59,905 bases of DNA from Bacteroidetes bacterium HGW-Bacteroidetes-4 (GCA_002840905.1 PHDD01000023.1:57481-117385); one strand, 5' to 3'; shown: positions 35,899 to 43,388, counted from the stretch's first letter. A program made the numbers and translations. Notes: generated by a model from the sequence alone, not told the origin.

Positions 35899-37212
35899 TT
35901 AGGGTACAAACAAGCCTCCCATAGGGCTTAAATCAAGGGGCTGGCTATTATTCGGGAACGAAAACCCCCGGGTGTAAACCTCGGCATTTGGGTTGCTTAT
36001 AGGCTTGTGTAGCAAAAGGTTTTTATCCTTTTGCGATTTCATAAAATTCCGATAGGCTTCCATATCCTTGTCGCCCCGTCCGCTCAGGTTAATTACTACC
36101 GTTTCGTTGGGTTTAAAAGTTCCTTTTTTCAAGGCAGCCAGTGCATGAGCCGATTCCAGGGCCGGAATGATTCCTTCGAACCGGGTCAGTTCAAAAGCAG
36201 CTTCCAGGGCCTCGTTGTCGGTAGCACGCAAAAACTCTACGCGTTTTGCATCGTACAGGTGGGCATGTAAGGGTCCGATGCCTGGATAATCAAGCCCAGC
36301 AGAAAGGGAATAGGGTTCAATAATCTGGCCGTCGTTGGTCTGCATCAGCAAAGTCATGCTTCCGTGAATAATTCCCACACTTCCGGCAGCAATGGTTGCA
36401 GCCGTTTGGCCGGTTTCAAGTCCCTTGCCATCGGCTTCCACAGCAATAAGGCGCACCTTAGGTTCGTTCAGGTAATGGTAAAAGGCTCCGGCGGCATTGC
36501 TACCCCCACCTACACAGGCAATTATGGTGTCGGGCAGCGGAGATCCGGTTTGTTCTCTTAACTGGGTTTTCATTTCGGCACTGATTACCGATTGAAACCG
36601 TGCTACCATGTCGGGATACGGATGTGGACCCACCACCGAACCAATTATGTAATGCGTTTCGTCGGGGTGGTTAATCCAGTCGCGAATGGCTTCGTTGGTG
36701 GCATCCTTCAGGGTTTTGTTTCCCGATTGCACGGGAATAACCGTGGCACCCAGCATTTCCATTTTTTCCACATTGGGCTGTTGGCGGGCTACGTCGGTTG
36801 CGCCCATAAAAACAATACATTCCAGACCTTCGCGGGCGCAAACAGTAGCTGTGGCAACCCCGTGCTGACCGGCACCGGTTTCGGCAATAATGCGTTTTTT
36901 ACCCAGATGCCGGGCCATTAGTATTTGCCCAATGGTATTGTTAATTTTATGCGAGCCGGTGTGGTTCAGGTCTTCGCGTTTCAGGTAAACATTCAGCTGG
37001 TAGCGTTCACTCAGGCGGTTCGAAAAATAAAGTGGCGAGGGCCTGCCCACATAATGTTTTAAGAGTTCGGTGAATTCGTTTTTAAACGAAGCACTTTGCA
37101 TAATTTTTAAATAATTGGCTTCGAGATGCTTCACGTTGGGATAAAGCATTTCAGGGACAAATGCTCCGCCAAATTTTCCGTAGTATCCGTTATTATTTAC
37201 CTGGTAATCCAT
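35899..37212 (-). CDS. trpB: Tryptophan synthase beta chain
   Basis: The PLP enzyme that joins indole and serine. 437 residues. PLP lysine is Lys89 in HTGSHKINNT; the catalytic Glu region is ETGAGQHG, and the phosphate-binding loop GGGSNAAGAF is near residue 235. The core ends around GRGDKDMEAY (about residue 389). About 45 residues beyond this (ending LDLSPMGGLFVP) exceed the usual length of about 395-400. The gene is bounded by a 41-bp repeat array upstream and heptad arrays downstream. Confidence 0.97.
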   Translation of the reverse strand: MDYQVNNNGYYGKFGGAFVPEMLYPNVKHLEANYLKIMQSASFKNEFTELLKHYVGRPSPLYFSNRLSERYQLNVYLKREDLNHTGSHKINNTIGQILMARHLGKKRIIAETGAGQHGVATATVCAREGLECIVFMGATDVARQQPNVEKMEMLGATVIPVQSGNKTLKDATNEAIRDWINHPDETHYIIGSVVGPHPYPDMVARFQSVISAEMKTQLREQTGSPLPDTIIACVGGGSNAAGAFYHYLNEPKVRLIAVEADGKGLETGQTAATIAAGSVGIIHGSMTLLMQTNDGQIIEPYSLSAGLDYPGIGPLHAHLYDAKRVEFLRATDNEALEAAFELTRFEGIIPALESAHALAALKKGTFKPNETVVINLSGRGDKDMEAYRNFMKSQKDKNLLLHKPISNPNAEVYTRGFSFPNNSQPLDLSPMGGLFVP

Positions 37213-37309
37213 AATTGTAGTATTAATAATTGTGTTAGTATTGGTGTTATCCCGGTGTTACCGGGGGTTTATGTACTTAAGTTGTGGCCACCCACCCGTT
37301 TTTTTTTGT

Positions 37310-37514
37310 TTCAGCTGCTGAATGGGTTGATTCCTCCGGACTGTAACCGGTTCAGGAGCTGAATTACCGGTTGCCCACCGGCAGCAGGTATTTCAAGGAC
37401 TGAAAAGCTTCCTGCCCATCAGCAGCAGCTAATTCAGGGGCTGAAAAGCTTCCTGCTGGCTGGCAGCACCCATTTCAGGGGCTGAATTCCTTGTCGTCGG
37501 CTGGCAGCATATTA
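37310..37514. repeat. Five 41-bp tandem repeats with TTCAGnnnCTGAA dyads
   Basis: Five units of exactly 41 bp start at 37310, 37351, 37392, 37433 and 37474. Four begin with the perfect dyad TTCAG-nnn-CTGAA (centres CTG, GAG, GGG, GGG); the third reads TTCAAGGACTGAA. A second half-conserved dyad, CTGC-N6-GCAG, lies near position 20-33 of units 3 and 4. The 41-bp period is close to four helical turns, which would place all dyads on one face. It fills most of the 444-bp trpF-trpB spacer; the remainder holds nothing I can name. Confidence 0.88.
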
Positions 37515-37656
37515 ATTATCAGCCACATAGACTCATTTTGCCTGTACCCAGGTGTTGATCTGTCTAATTGCCGTGTTTTTTCGCTGTTTTTCATTTTAAT
37601 GTTGATTTATTAGTGTTTATTGCCTGGCAGGCTCATGGTAAGGCTTTATCTGTAAG

Positions 37657-38283
37657 TTAATCTGAATTCAGTTGTTTTATAAATTTTTCGATAAGCGCCG
37701 GAACTTTAATGCCGGGTTCTACCTCAAAGCGGCTGTTGATATCAATGCCCATCAGGTTGGTTAAATTAAGTTGTTTGATAGCCTGTGCATCGTTGGGTCC
37801 AATACCCCCGCTCAACAAAAACGGGCCAATGGCTGCCAGTTCGTTAAGCTTGTTCCAATTGAATTTTTTACCGGAACCGCCTTTCAATTCGGTTTTTGCA
37901 TCGAAGAGAAACAAGTCGCAGGCATCGTTATAAGGAGCAATCAGGCTTTGTGTGCTGGCCTCGTTAATGGCAAAGGCTTTAAAGACTTCAAATCCCAACG
38001 CTTTAAGTTTGATGCAGGTTTCAGGTGTTTCGTTCCCGTGTAACTGGATGGTTTGCAGCTTAAAGTACCGGGCTTTTTTTACCATCGCATCAAAATCGGC
38101 ATCCACAAATACGCCTACTTTGCGGGCTTTGGTTTCAGGCAGATTCGCCGGGTTTTTATCCATATGGCGCGGCGATTGCGGATAGAAGATGTATCCCAGG
38201 TAATCGGGCCCCAGTTGGTCGACGGCTATAATATTTTGCGGTTCAACCAGGCCACAAACTTTTATTTTAAGTGGAACTGACAT
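37657..38283 (-). CDS. trpF: Phosphoribosylanthranilate isomerase
   Basis: It converts N-(5'-phosphoribosyl)anthranilate to the carboxyphenylamino-deoxyribulose phosphate. 208 residues, normal length. The catalytic Cys is in KVCGLVEPQNI (Cys10). The phosphate-binding elements VGVFVD and LQLHG-type (IQLHGNETPE), LLSGGIGPNDA and GIDINSRFEVEPG are in order. Five bp separate it from trpC. Confidence 0.96.
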   Translation of the reverse strand: MSVPLKIKVCGLVEPQNIIAVDQLGPDYLGYIFYPQSPRHMDKNPANLPETKARKVGVFVDADFDAMVKKARYFKLQTIQLHGNETPETCIKLKALGFEVFKAFAINEASTQSLIAPYNDACDLFLFDAKTELKGGSGKKFNWNKLNELAAIGPFLLSGGIGPNDAQAIKQLNLTNLMGIDINSRFEVEPGIKVPALIEKFIKQLNSD

Positions 38284-38288
38284 TAGAC

Positions 38289-39071
38289 TTAGCTTATTTC
38301 GTTAATAAATTGTTTCAGTGCTAATCCGGGTTGCGGGCTTTTCATAAATTGTTCGCCCATTAAAAACCCTTTAAAACCAAAATGTCGCAGGTAATTAATG
38401 TCGAGGGCCGAGCTGATTCCGCTTTCCGAAATTTTCAGGCAGCGGTCGGGAATTAAGGGGCTGAGTTCGGCAGAGGTTTCGAGCGAGGTGGCAAAGGTGT
38501 GTAAGTTGCGGTTGTTAATGCCAACCAAATCCACTTCTTCGCTAATGTATTTTAGTTCCTGCAAATGGTGAATCTCGAGCAGTACTTCCAGTTGAAGTTC
38601 TTTGGCGGTCTTTGCCAGATGCAGCATTTGTTCGGGCAACAAACAGGCGGCGATGAGCAGAATTACATCGGCACCGTTTTTTTCGGCTTCTACCAGCTGG
38701 TATTCGTCAATAATAAAATCTTTTCGCAAAACAGGTGTCTCAACCAGTGGGGCCGCCTGGATTAAATCGTTCATGGAACCGCCAAAGAAATGCGTATCGG
38801 TAAGGATACTCAAGCCGGCAGCTCCGGCATTCTCATAGGCTTTTACAGTTTCCGGGGCCGATGCCTGCTGGTTTATCCAGTTTTTTGAAGGCGAACGGCG
38901 TTTGAATTCGGCAATAATACCCGACGAACGGGGATTCGATAAGCGCTCTTTAAGCGAATAGTGTGGTCGCTTACGCCTTTGCAGCAGCAGGGTGTTCATT
39001 GGAACCAGCTTTTTTTGCTGTTCCACTTCGGTTTTCTTGTGCGCAAGTATTTTGTCCAGAATGCTGTCCAT
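38289..39071 (-). CDS. trpC: Indole-3-glycerol phosphate synthase
   Basis: 260 residues, monofunctional. Conserved motifs along the TIM barrel: IIAEFKRRSPSK with catalytic Lys, LSILTDTHFFGGS, VLRKDFIIDEYQ, LVGINNRNLHTF and SESGIS. It is 5 bp from trpD and 5 bp from trpF, the compact core of the operon. Confidence 0.97.
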   Translation of the reverse strand: MDSILDKILAHKKTEVEQQKKLVPMNTLLLQRRKRPHYSLKERLSNPRSSGIIAEFKRRSPSKNWINQQASAPETVKAYENAGAAGLSILTDTHFFGGSMNDLIQAAPLVETPVLRKDFIIDEYQLVEAEKNGADVILLIAACLLPEQMLHLAKTAKELQLEVLLEIHHLQELKYISEEVDLVGINNRNLHTFATSLETSAELSPLIPDRCLKISESGISSALDINYLRHFGFKGFLMGEQFMKSPQPGLALKQFINEIS

Positions 39072-39076
39072 GGTTT

Positions 39077-40081
39077 TTAATTTTTCGATAAATCGATAAG
39101 AGTTTTAAAGGCATGTAAAGCCTTTCCGCTTTGCAGCGATTCGGCTGCCATTGCCAAAGCATCATTAAGGGTTAGCTGGTAGTAGCATTGCAAGGCATAG
39201 GCGGCATTTACAAGTACCACCTGGTTTTGTGCTTCGGTTCCCCGGCCTTCGAGCACGTCGATGAATATTTTCGATGCATCGGCCACACTTTTTCCTCCAT
39301 AAAGCAATTCGGGGCTTAGTGTTTTCAACGACAGGTCGTCGGGCTGCATAAGCTGCTCGCTTTGGTTGCTGATTACTTTAAAACTGCCGGTCAGCGAAAT
39401 CTCATCGTAGCCGTCGAGGCTGTGAAGAATTATAAATTCCTTGCTGCTTTGCTGGTACAAATAACCGTAAAGCCGGGCCAGTTCCATGCTAAATACGCCC
39501 ACCAATTGTTTTTGCGGATTGGCCGGATTAACCATGGGCCCCAGCATGTTGAAAAAGGTTTTTACGCGCAGGGTTTTGCGTACCGGAGCCACATTTTTCA
39601 TGGCCGGATTAAAAAGCGGGGCATGCAAAAAGCAGATGCCGGCCTTTTCAATTTGTTGTTGAAGCTTATTCTGTTTGCTGGTGAATTGGTAGCCAAAATA
39701 TTCCAGCACATTCGATGAACCGCAAGCCGACGAAACGGCATAATTTCCGTGCTTGGCTACTTTGGCTCCGGCTCCGGCAGTCACAAACGAGGCCAGTGTC
39801 GAAATATTAAAGGTGTCTTTCCCATCACCACCGGTTCCGCAAAGGTCGATGGTGTTTGTGGTTCCCAAATCGATGGGGATGCAATGTTCCAACAAGGCAT
39901 CGCGAAAGCCCGACAGTTCTTCAACCGTAATGCTTCGCATCAGGTACACTGTTAAAAACGAGGCCATTTCAATTTCGGAATATTTGCCTTGTGCAATGTC
40001 CGACAAAATAGCTTTGGCCTGATCGCTGCTGAGCGTTTTGTGGCCTGTAAGATGGTTTATTATGTTTCGCATTTCTGTCAT
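39077..40081 (-). CDS. trpD: Anthranilate phosphoribosyltransferase
   Basis: 334 residues. Signature CGTGGDGKDTFNIST (PRPP and Mg binding) near residues 82-96, then KHGNYAVSSACGSSNVLE, and the N-terminal helical domain. It transfers the phosphoribosyl group from PRPP to anthranilate. A heptad-repeat spacer of 186 bp separates it from trpG. Confidence 0.97.
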   Translation of the reverse strand: MTEMRNIINHLTGHKTLSSDQAKAILSDIAQGKYSEIEMASFLTVYLMRSITVEELSGFRDALLEHCIPIDLGTTNTIDLCGTGGDGKDTFNISTLASFVTAGAGAKVAKHGNYAVSSACGSSNVLEYFGYQFTSKQNKLQQQIEKAGICFLHAPLFNPAMKNVAPVRKTLRVKTFFNMLGPMVNPANPQKQLVGVFSMELARLYGYLYQQSSKEFIILHSLDGYDEISLTGSFKVISNQSEQLMQPDDLSLKTLSPELLYGGKSVADASKIFIDVLEGRGTEAQNQVVLVNAAYALQCYYQLTLNDALAMAAESLQSGKALHAFKTLIDLSKN

Positions 40082-40108
40082 AATTTGGTTCGTTAGTAAT
40101 TATTTATT

Positions 40109-40270
40109 TTAGAGTTTAGAATTTAGATTTTAGACCCAAGACTCAAGGCCCAAGACCTGAGACTATTCATTGTTCATTGCACATTGTTCACTATTCATTG
40201 TTCATAGTTTATTGATAATTGGCTGCCGACTGCGCACTGAATACTGCAGGCTGTTCATTGTTCATTGTTA
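40109..40270. repeat. Heptanucleotide arrays in the trpG-trpD spacer
   Basis: Units 40109-40164: TTAGAGT, TTAGAAT, TTAGATT, TTAGACC, CAAGACT, CAAGGCC, CAAGACC, TGAGACT. One base later (40166) a second run starts and keeps register to 40270: TTCATTG twice, CACATTG, TTCACTA, TTCATTG, TTCATAG, TTTATTG, ATAATTG, GCTGCCG, ACTGCGC, ACTGAAT, ACTGCAG, GCTGTTC, ATTGTTC, ATTGTTA. The last unit contains the trpG stop codon (TTA on this strand). In all, 23 units fill nearly the whole spacer. Confidence 0.88.
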
Positions 40271-40840
40271 CAAGTTTATCCAGTTTTTAATCATTAAACC
40301 ACCGTATTCGGTGAGGATGGATTCGGGATGAAACTGAACGCCCCTGACATCGTATTTTGCATGGCGCAGCGACATTATTTGGTCGGAATTATCGACCGAA
40401 GTCACTATCAGTTCCTCGGGTAGTTTTTCGCGACTTACCATCCAGGAATGGTAACGACCGGCATCAAAAACACGGGGAACCTCATCGAACAGGGGTTCGT
40501 ATTCCTGCGTTTGGGTGATGGGAGAGGCCACTCCATGAAAAACCCGGTCCAGGTTAAAGAGTGTTCCGCCAAATACTTCGGCTACCGCCTGCAAGCCTAA
40601 ACAAACGCCAAAAATTGAGCAGGAGGGAGCGCAGGTTTTTATAATTTCTTTCAGGTTTCCGGCTTCGTCGGGAACCCCGGGGCCTGGTGACAATAATACT
40701 TTATCGTAGGCCAGCACTTCGTTTCCGGTGATTTTATCGTTACGGAATACGTCGGGTAAAACTCCGGTTACATTTTTAATGTAATGCACCAGGTTGTATG
40801 TAAACGAATCGTAATTGTCGATGACTATTATTTTTTTCAT
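40268..40840 (-). CDS. trpG: Anthranilate synthase glutamine amidotransferase subunit
   Basis: 190 residues, class I glutaminase. The nucleophile Cys lies in FGVCLGLQAVAE (near residue 80), with His/Glu in QFHPESIL (near residue 172). The oxyanion strand is LLSPGPGVPDE. It supplies ammonia to TrpE. The start is at the ATG giving MKKIIVIDNYDSFTYN, typical of TrpG. Repeat-filled spacers lie on both sides. Confidence 0.97.
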   Translation of the reverse strand: MKKIIVIDNYDSFTYNLVHYIKNVTGVLPDVFRNDKITGNEVLAYDKVLLSPGPGVPDEAGNLKEIIKTCAPSCSIFGVCLGLQAVAEVFGGTLFNLDRVFHGVASPITQTQEYEPLFDEVPRVFDAGRYHSWMVSREKLPEELIVTSVDNSDQIMSLRHAKYDVRGVQFHPESILTEYGGLMIKNWINL

Positions 40841-40853
40841 TTTTTGTTTGTTT

Positions 40854-40965
40854 CTGGATATTAGATTTTTGATTTTAGAATTTAGACACTAGACTTGAGA
40901 CTCAAGACTTAATACTGCCAACTGTGGGCTGGTCACTGGATACTTGTCTCCGGTCTATAATCTAA
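40854..40965. repeat. Heptanucleotide array in the trpE-trpG spacer, part 1
   Basis: Sixteen units in one register: CTGGATA, TTAGATT, TTTGATT, TTAGAAT, TTAGACA, CTAGACT, TGAGACT, CAAGACT, TAATACT, GCCAACT, GTGGGCT, GGTCACT, GGATACT, TGTCTCC, GGTCTAT, AATCTAA. The first TTAGATT and last AATCTAA are reverse complements, so the array is bounded by inverted copies of its own unit. Confidence 0.85.
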
Positions 40966-41048
40966 TTTCCCTGCTTTGCGGTGCATGTCAGGCAGGTATT
41001 CCATGGAAATCTGGTACTTGCACCGCTTTTTGTTTTGGTGTAACTCAT

Positions 41049-41097
41049 CCATGGGTTCACACCCATGGCTATTATAATAAAACCCTTTCGGGGTTTT
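41049..41097. repeat. REP-like double hairpin
   Basis: CCATGGGT (41049-41056) / ACCCATGG (41061-41068) with a TCAC loop, then AAAACCC (41079-41085) / GGGTTTT (41091-41097). Similar hairpin pairs with a CTATTAT linker are common between genes in Bacteroidota (recalled, not searched). Confidence 0.65.
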
Positions 41098-41162
41098 CGT
41101 TTGCTGGATATGGGTTCTCATTGTTAATTATTAATTGTTTATGGTGGTTTGGTTTCATGATT

Positions 41163-41260
41163 CAAAACTGAAGACTGCCAACTCTGGGCTGTTAACTGTT
41201 ATCTGGTTTCTAGTCTCTGGTCTTTTGTCTTGAATCTAATATCTAAAATCTAACATCTAG
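41163..41260. repeat. Heptanucleotide array in the trpE-trpG spacer, part 2
   Basis: Fourteen units in register: CAAAACT, GAAGACT, GCCAACT, CTGGGCT, GTTAACT, GTTATCT, GGTTTCT, AGTCTCT, GGTCTTT, TGTCTTG, AATCTAA, TATCTAA, AATCTAA, CATCTAG. The last unit overlaps the trpE stop codon. Together with 40854-40965 and the REP-like element it accounts for most of the 416-bp spacer. Confidence 0.87.
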
Positions 41261-42660
41261 ATTCTCTTTGCCTCTTCAATTGCCTGTTTAAGTGCAGCCA
41301 GCTTGTTGTTAACCTCGTTGAGTTCGCTTTCCTCGTCCGAATCGGCTACAATTCCTGCTCCTGCCTGATAATAGAGCGTGTTGTTTTTACTCATAAAGGA
41401 GCGGATGGTGATGGCCAGATTAATTTTACCATTGAGGCCAATATTACCGATGCATCCTCCGTAAAATCCCCGAGCCTGATTTTCGTATCGGTTAATCAGT
41501 TCCATGGCTTTGTATTTGGGAGCCCCGGTGAGTGTTCCGGCCGGAAAAGTGTCGGCGAAAATCTGCACCGGGTCGGTGTCGGGCCGTATTTTTCCTTCCA
41601 CCTCCGACACCATGTGCAACACGTGCGAGTAGTAATGAATCTCGCGAAAATAATTCAGTTTAACCTGGTCGGCGTTTCGGCTTAAATCGTTACGGGCCAA
41701 ATCAACGAGCATAATGTGTTCGCTGTTTTCTTTGGGATCGGCAGCCAGTTTTTTTGCCAGTTTCTGGTCTTCGTTGTCGTGCCCTGTTCGTCGAAACGTT
41801 CCGGCAATGGGATTAATAAAAGCTTTTCCATCGTGGGTTTTCAATTGTGCTTCGGGCGACGAACCAAATAGTTTAAAACTACCGTAATCGAAATAAAACA
41901 AATAAGGAGAAGGATTAATAGAACGTAAGGCTCTGTACACATTGAATTCGTCGCCATTAAACTGTTGATGAAACGAGCGGGAAAGAACTATTTGAAACAC
42001 ATCGCCCCTGCGGCAGTGTTCTTTACCTTTACCTACCATTTGCCTATATTCCTGATTGCTCAAGTTGGTTTCTTCGCCGTTCAATGTGTTAAATTTATAA
42101 ATGGCAAAGGTTCGGTAAAGCAATTGTTCTTCAATGTATTGTAGATTTGATGGCTCGTTATCGAAAACATGCTCAATTAGTTTTATTTTATTGCTGGTGT
42201 GGTTTATGGCTACAATGTATTTATAGAACTGGTAATAAAGATCGGGAATTTGTTTAGAGGCTTCAACAGCGTTGAGGCTGATTTTTTCAAAGTAGGTTAC
42301 GGCTTCGTAAGTTGCATAGCCAAACAATCCTGTGGTTGGAATATTATCCAATGGATGAATGGGTACAAACGATTGGGCAAATTGACTAAGCAGGGTTGTT
42401 GCGTCACTTAATTTATCTAATTTTGCGTGCTGTTCTTTACCATTGGGCATTTGCAAGGTTACATTTCTGTCTTGAATTTTAATGCCGGCAATTGGTTCAA
42501 GGCAGATGAAGGAATATTGGTTCTCTCCGGCTTTAAAGTCTGCCCCTTCGAGCAGAATTGCTTTGGGGAAAACATCGCGAAGTTTAAGATAAATGGCTAC
42601 GGGTGTTAATACATCGGCCAGTAATTCTTTGGTATTGATAGAGAATTGATAAGTTTTCAT
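41257..42660 (-). CDS. trpE: Anthranilate synthase component I
   Basis: It converts chorismate and ammonia (from TrpG) to anthranilate. 467 residues. Chorismate-binding domain motifs: FQIVLSRSF, SPSPYLFYF-type (SINPSPYLFYFDYG), INPIAGTFRRTG, EHIMLVDLARNDLSRN and FPAGTLTGAPK. The C-terminal AGAGIVADSDEESE is typical. The N-terminal segment around residues 35-55 (SFICLEPIAGI) corresponds to the Trp feedback site. It is first of the structural genes and preceded by a leader peptide and attenuator. Confidence 0.97.
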   Translation of the reverse strand: MKTYQFSINTKELLADVLTPVAIYLKLRDVFPKAILLEGADFKAGENQYSFICLEPIAGIKIQDRNVTLQMPNGKEQHAKLDKLSDATTLLSQFAQSFVPIHPLDNIPTTGLFGYATYEAVTYFEKISLNAVEASKQIPDLYYQFYKYIVAINHTSNKIKLIEHVFDNEPSNLQYIEEQLLYRTFAIYKFNTLNGEETNLSNQEYRQMVGKGKEHCRRGDVFQIVLSRSFHQQFNGDEFNVYRALRSINPSPYLFYFDYGSFKLFGSSPEAQLKTHDGKAFINPIAGTFRRTGHDNEDQKLAKKLAADPKENSEHIMLVDLARNDLSRNADQVKLNYFREIHYYSHVLHMVSEVEGKIRPDTDPVQIFADTFPAGTLTGAPKYKAMELINRYENQARGFYGGCIGNIGLNGKINLAITIRSFMSKNNTLYYQAGAGIVADSDEESELNEVNNKLAALKQAIEEAKRI

Positions 42661-42686
42661 TGTTTGGTTTGCTTTAAAAATGGTTT

Positions 42687-42723
42687 AAAAAAAAGCGGCA
42701 TTCAGGTTATCCGGATGCCGCTT
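42687..42723 (-). terminator. trp attenuator (rho-independent terminator before trpE)
   Basis: On the minus strand the stem AAGCGGCAT / ATGCCGCTT (42715-42723 with 42693-42701) is followed by eight U residues (42687-42694). The 5' arm segment 42710-42717 (minus-strand CATCCGGA) can instead pair with 42758-42765 (TCCGGGTG, the end of the leader ORF) over 8 bp including one G-U pair, forming an antiterminator. Confidence 0.88.
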
Positions 42724-42756
42724 AGAACTAGAGGTTCATGCACAGTTATGCCGTTT

Positions 42757-42819
42757 TCACCCGGAGAGGTAAATCATGTTCCAGCGCCACCAATATTGTT
42801 TTTGTTTTGTAAGTTGCAT
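42757..42819 (-). CDS. trpL: trp operon leader peptide (WWRW)
   Basis: A 20-codon ORF, ATG at 42819 and TGA at 42757-42759, encodes a peptide with Tyr-Trp-Trp-Arg-Trp at residues 9-13, then NMIYLSG. Three Trp codons in four, 34 bp ahead of a terminator and upstream of trpE, are the hallmark of ribosome-mediated attenuation. The stalled-ribosome position leaves the TCCGGGTG antiterminator strand free. A ribosome that reaches the stop codon would cover it. The peptide has no other expected function. Confidence 0.87.
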   Translation of the reverse strand: MQLTKQKQYWWRWNMIYLSG

Positions 42820-42840
42820 TTGTTAAATCTGATTTGGTTT

Positions 42841-42877
42841 AAATAAAAAAGCCTGTCGTTGCTTAACGACAGGCTTT
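42841..42877 (-). terminator. Strong terminator upstream of trpL
   Basis: A perfect 13-bp stem AAAGCCTGTCGTT (42848-42860) / AACGACAGGCTTT (42865-42877) with a 4-base loop. On the minus strand it is followed by TTTTTTATTT. It lies 28 bp before the trpL start. No minus-strand gene immediately upstream needs it, since the thioredoxin gene at 43588 has its own terminator. It may insulate trp or act as a second attenuator. The rest of 42661-43161 shows only the trp leader and the tRNA promoter. Confidence 0.8.
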
Positions 42878-43122
42878 GAGTTTTATAGGTGCATGGCACT
42901 TATTTCATTACTGTCGTAATAAATTGAAATGCCACCACCAAATATTTTTACAAATGTTAATCATTCTTTTTAGTTTTGTGATACAAATAAAGCAAGAGAT
43001 TTTTTAATTACAAAAAGTATTTGGCAGAAATTTTCAAAATATTTAAAGAAAGTATGCTTCCGGCTAGTAAAATTAAGGCATAAAAAAAGAGAGATAATAT
43101 TTTCGCAGAATTAAAAATTAGT

Positions 43123-43130
43123 TATTTTTG
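43123..43130 (+). promoter_or_regulatory. -7 box of the tRNA-Leu pair
   Basis: TATTTTTG fits TAnnTTTG, 31 bp before the mature tRNA. No clear TTG at the usual distance. Confidence 0.5.
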
Positions 43131-43161
43131 CACTCCGTTCTACAAATACATGTTGACAAAA

Positions 43162-43245
43162 GCCCAGATGGCGAAATTGGTAGACGCGCTAGTTTCAGGG
43201 ACTAGTGGCCGTAAGGCTGTGCAGGTTCGAGTCCTGTTCTGGGCA
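43162..43245 (+). tRNA. tRNA-Leu(CAG)
   Basis: 84 nt, class II with a long variable arm. Acceptor GCCCAGA / TCTGGGC, anticodon stem CTAGT / ACTAG with loop TTCAGGG (anticodon CAG), T arm GCAGG-TTCGAGT-CCTGT. CCA is not encoded. Confidence 0.95.
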
Positions 43246-43293
43246 CTTAATAAGAAAAGAATAGTATATTTCCTTTTGTCAGCAAATGTACCT

Positions 43294-43378
43294 GCCCAGA
43301 TGGCGAAATTGGTAGACGCACCAGCTTGAGGGGCTGGCGCCCGTTTAGGGTGTGCAAGTTCGAGTCTTGTTCTGGGCA
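43294..43378 (+). tRNA. tRNA-Leu(GAG)
   Basis: 85 nt. Same acceptor and D arm as the neighbour at 43162, with anticodon stem CCAGC / GCTGG and loop TTGAGGG (anticodon GAG). Tandem with the CAG gene, 48 bp apart, and co-transcribed to the terminator at 43389. Confidence 0.95.
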
Positions 43379-43388
43379 CAAAATTAGT

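Noticed and set aside
37310-37514. 41-bp array considered as CRISPR
   Set aside because: Units are directly adjacent; only the first 13 bp are well conserved and the remainder is diverged repeat rather than unique spacers; no cas genes.
42971-42978. TAGTTTTG as a further plus-strand promoter
   Set aside because: No gene follows for nearly 190 bp and the tRNA pair has a closer box at 43123.
43140-43379. 79-codon frame opposite the two tRNA-Leu genes
   Set aside because: The PRTRLELA-type peptide is a known artefact of translating tRNA genes in antisense.
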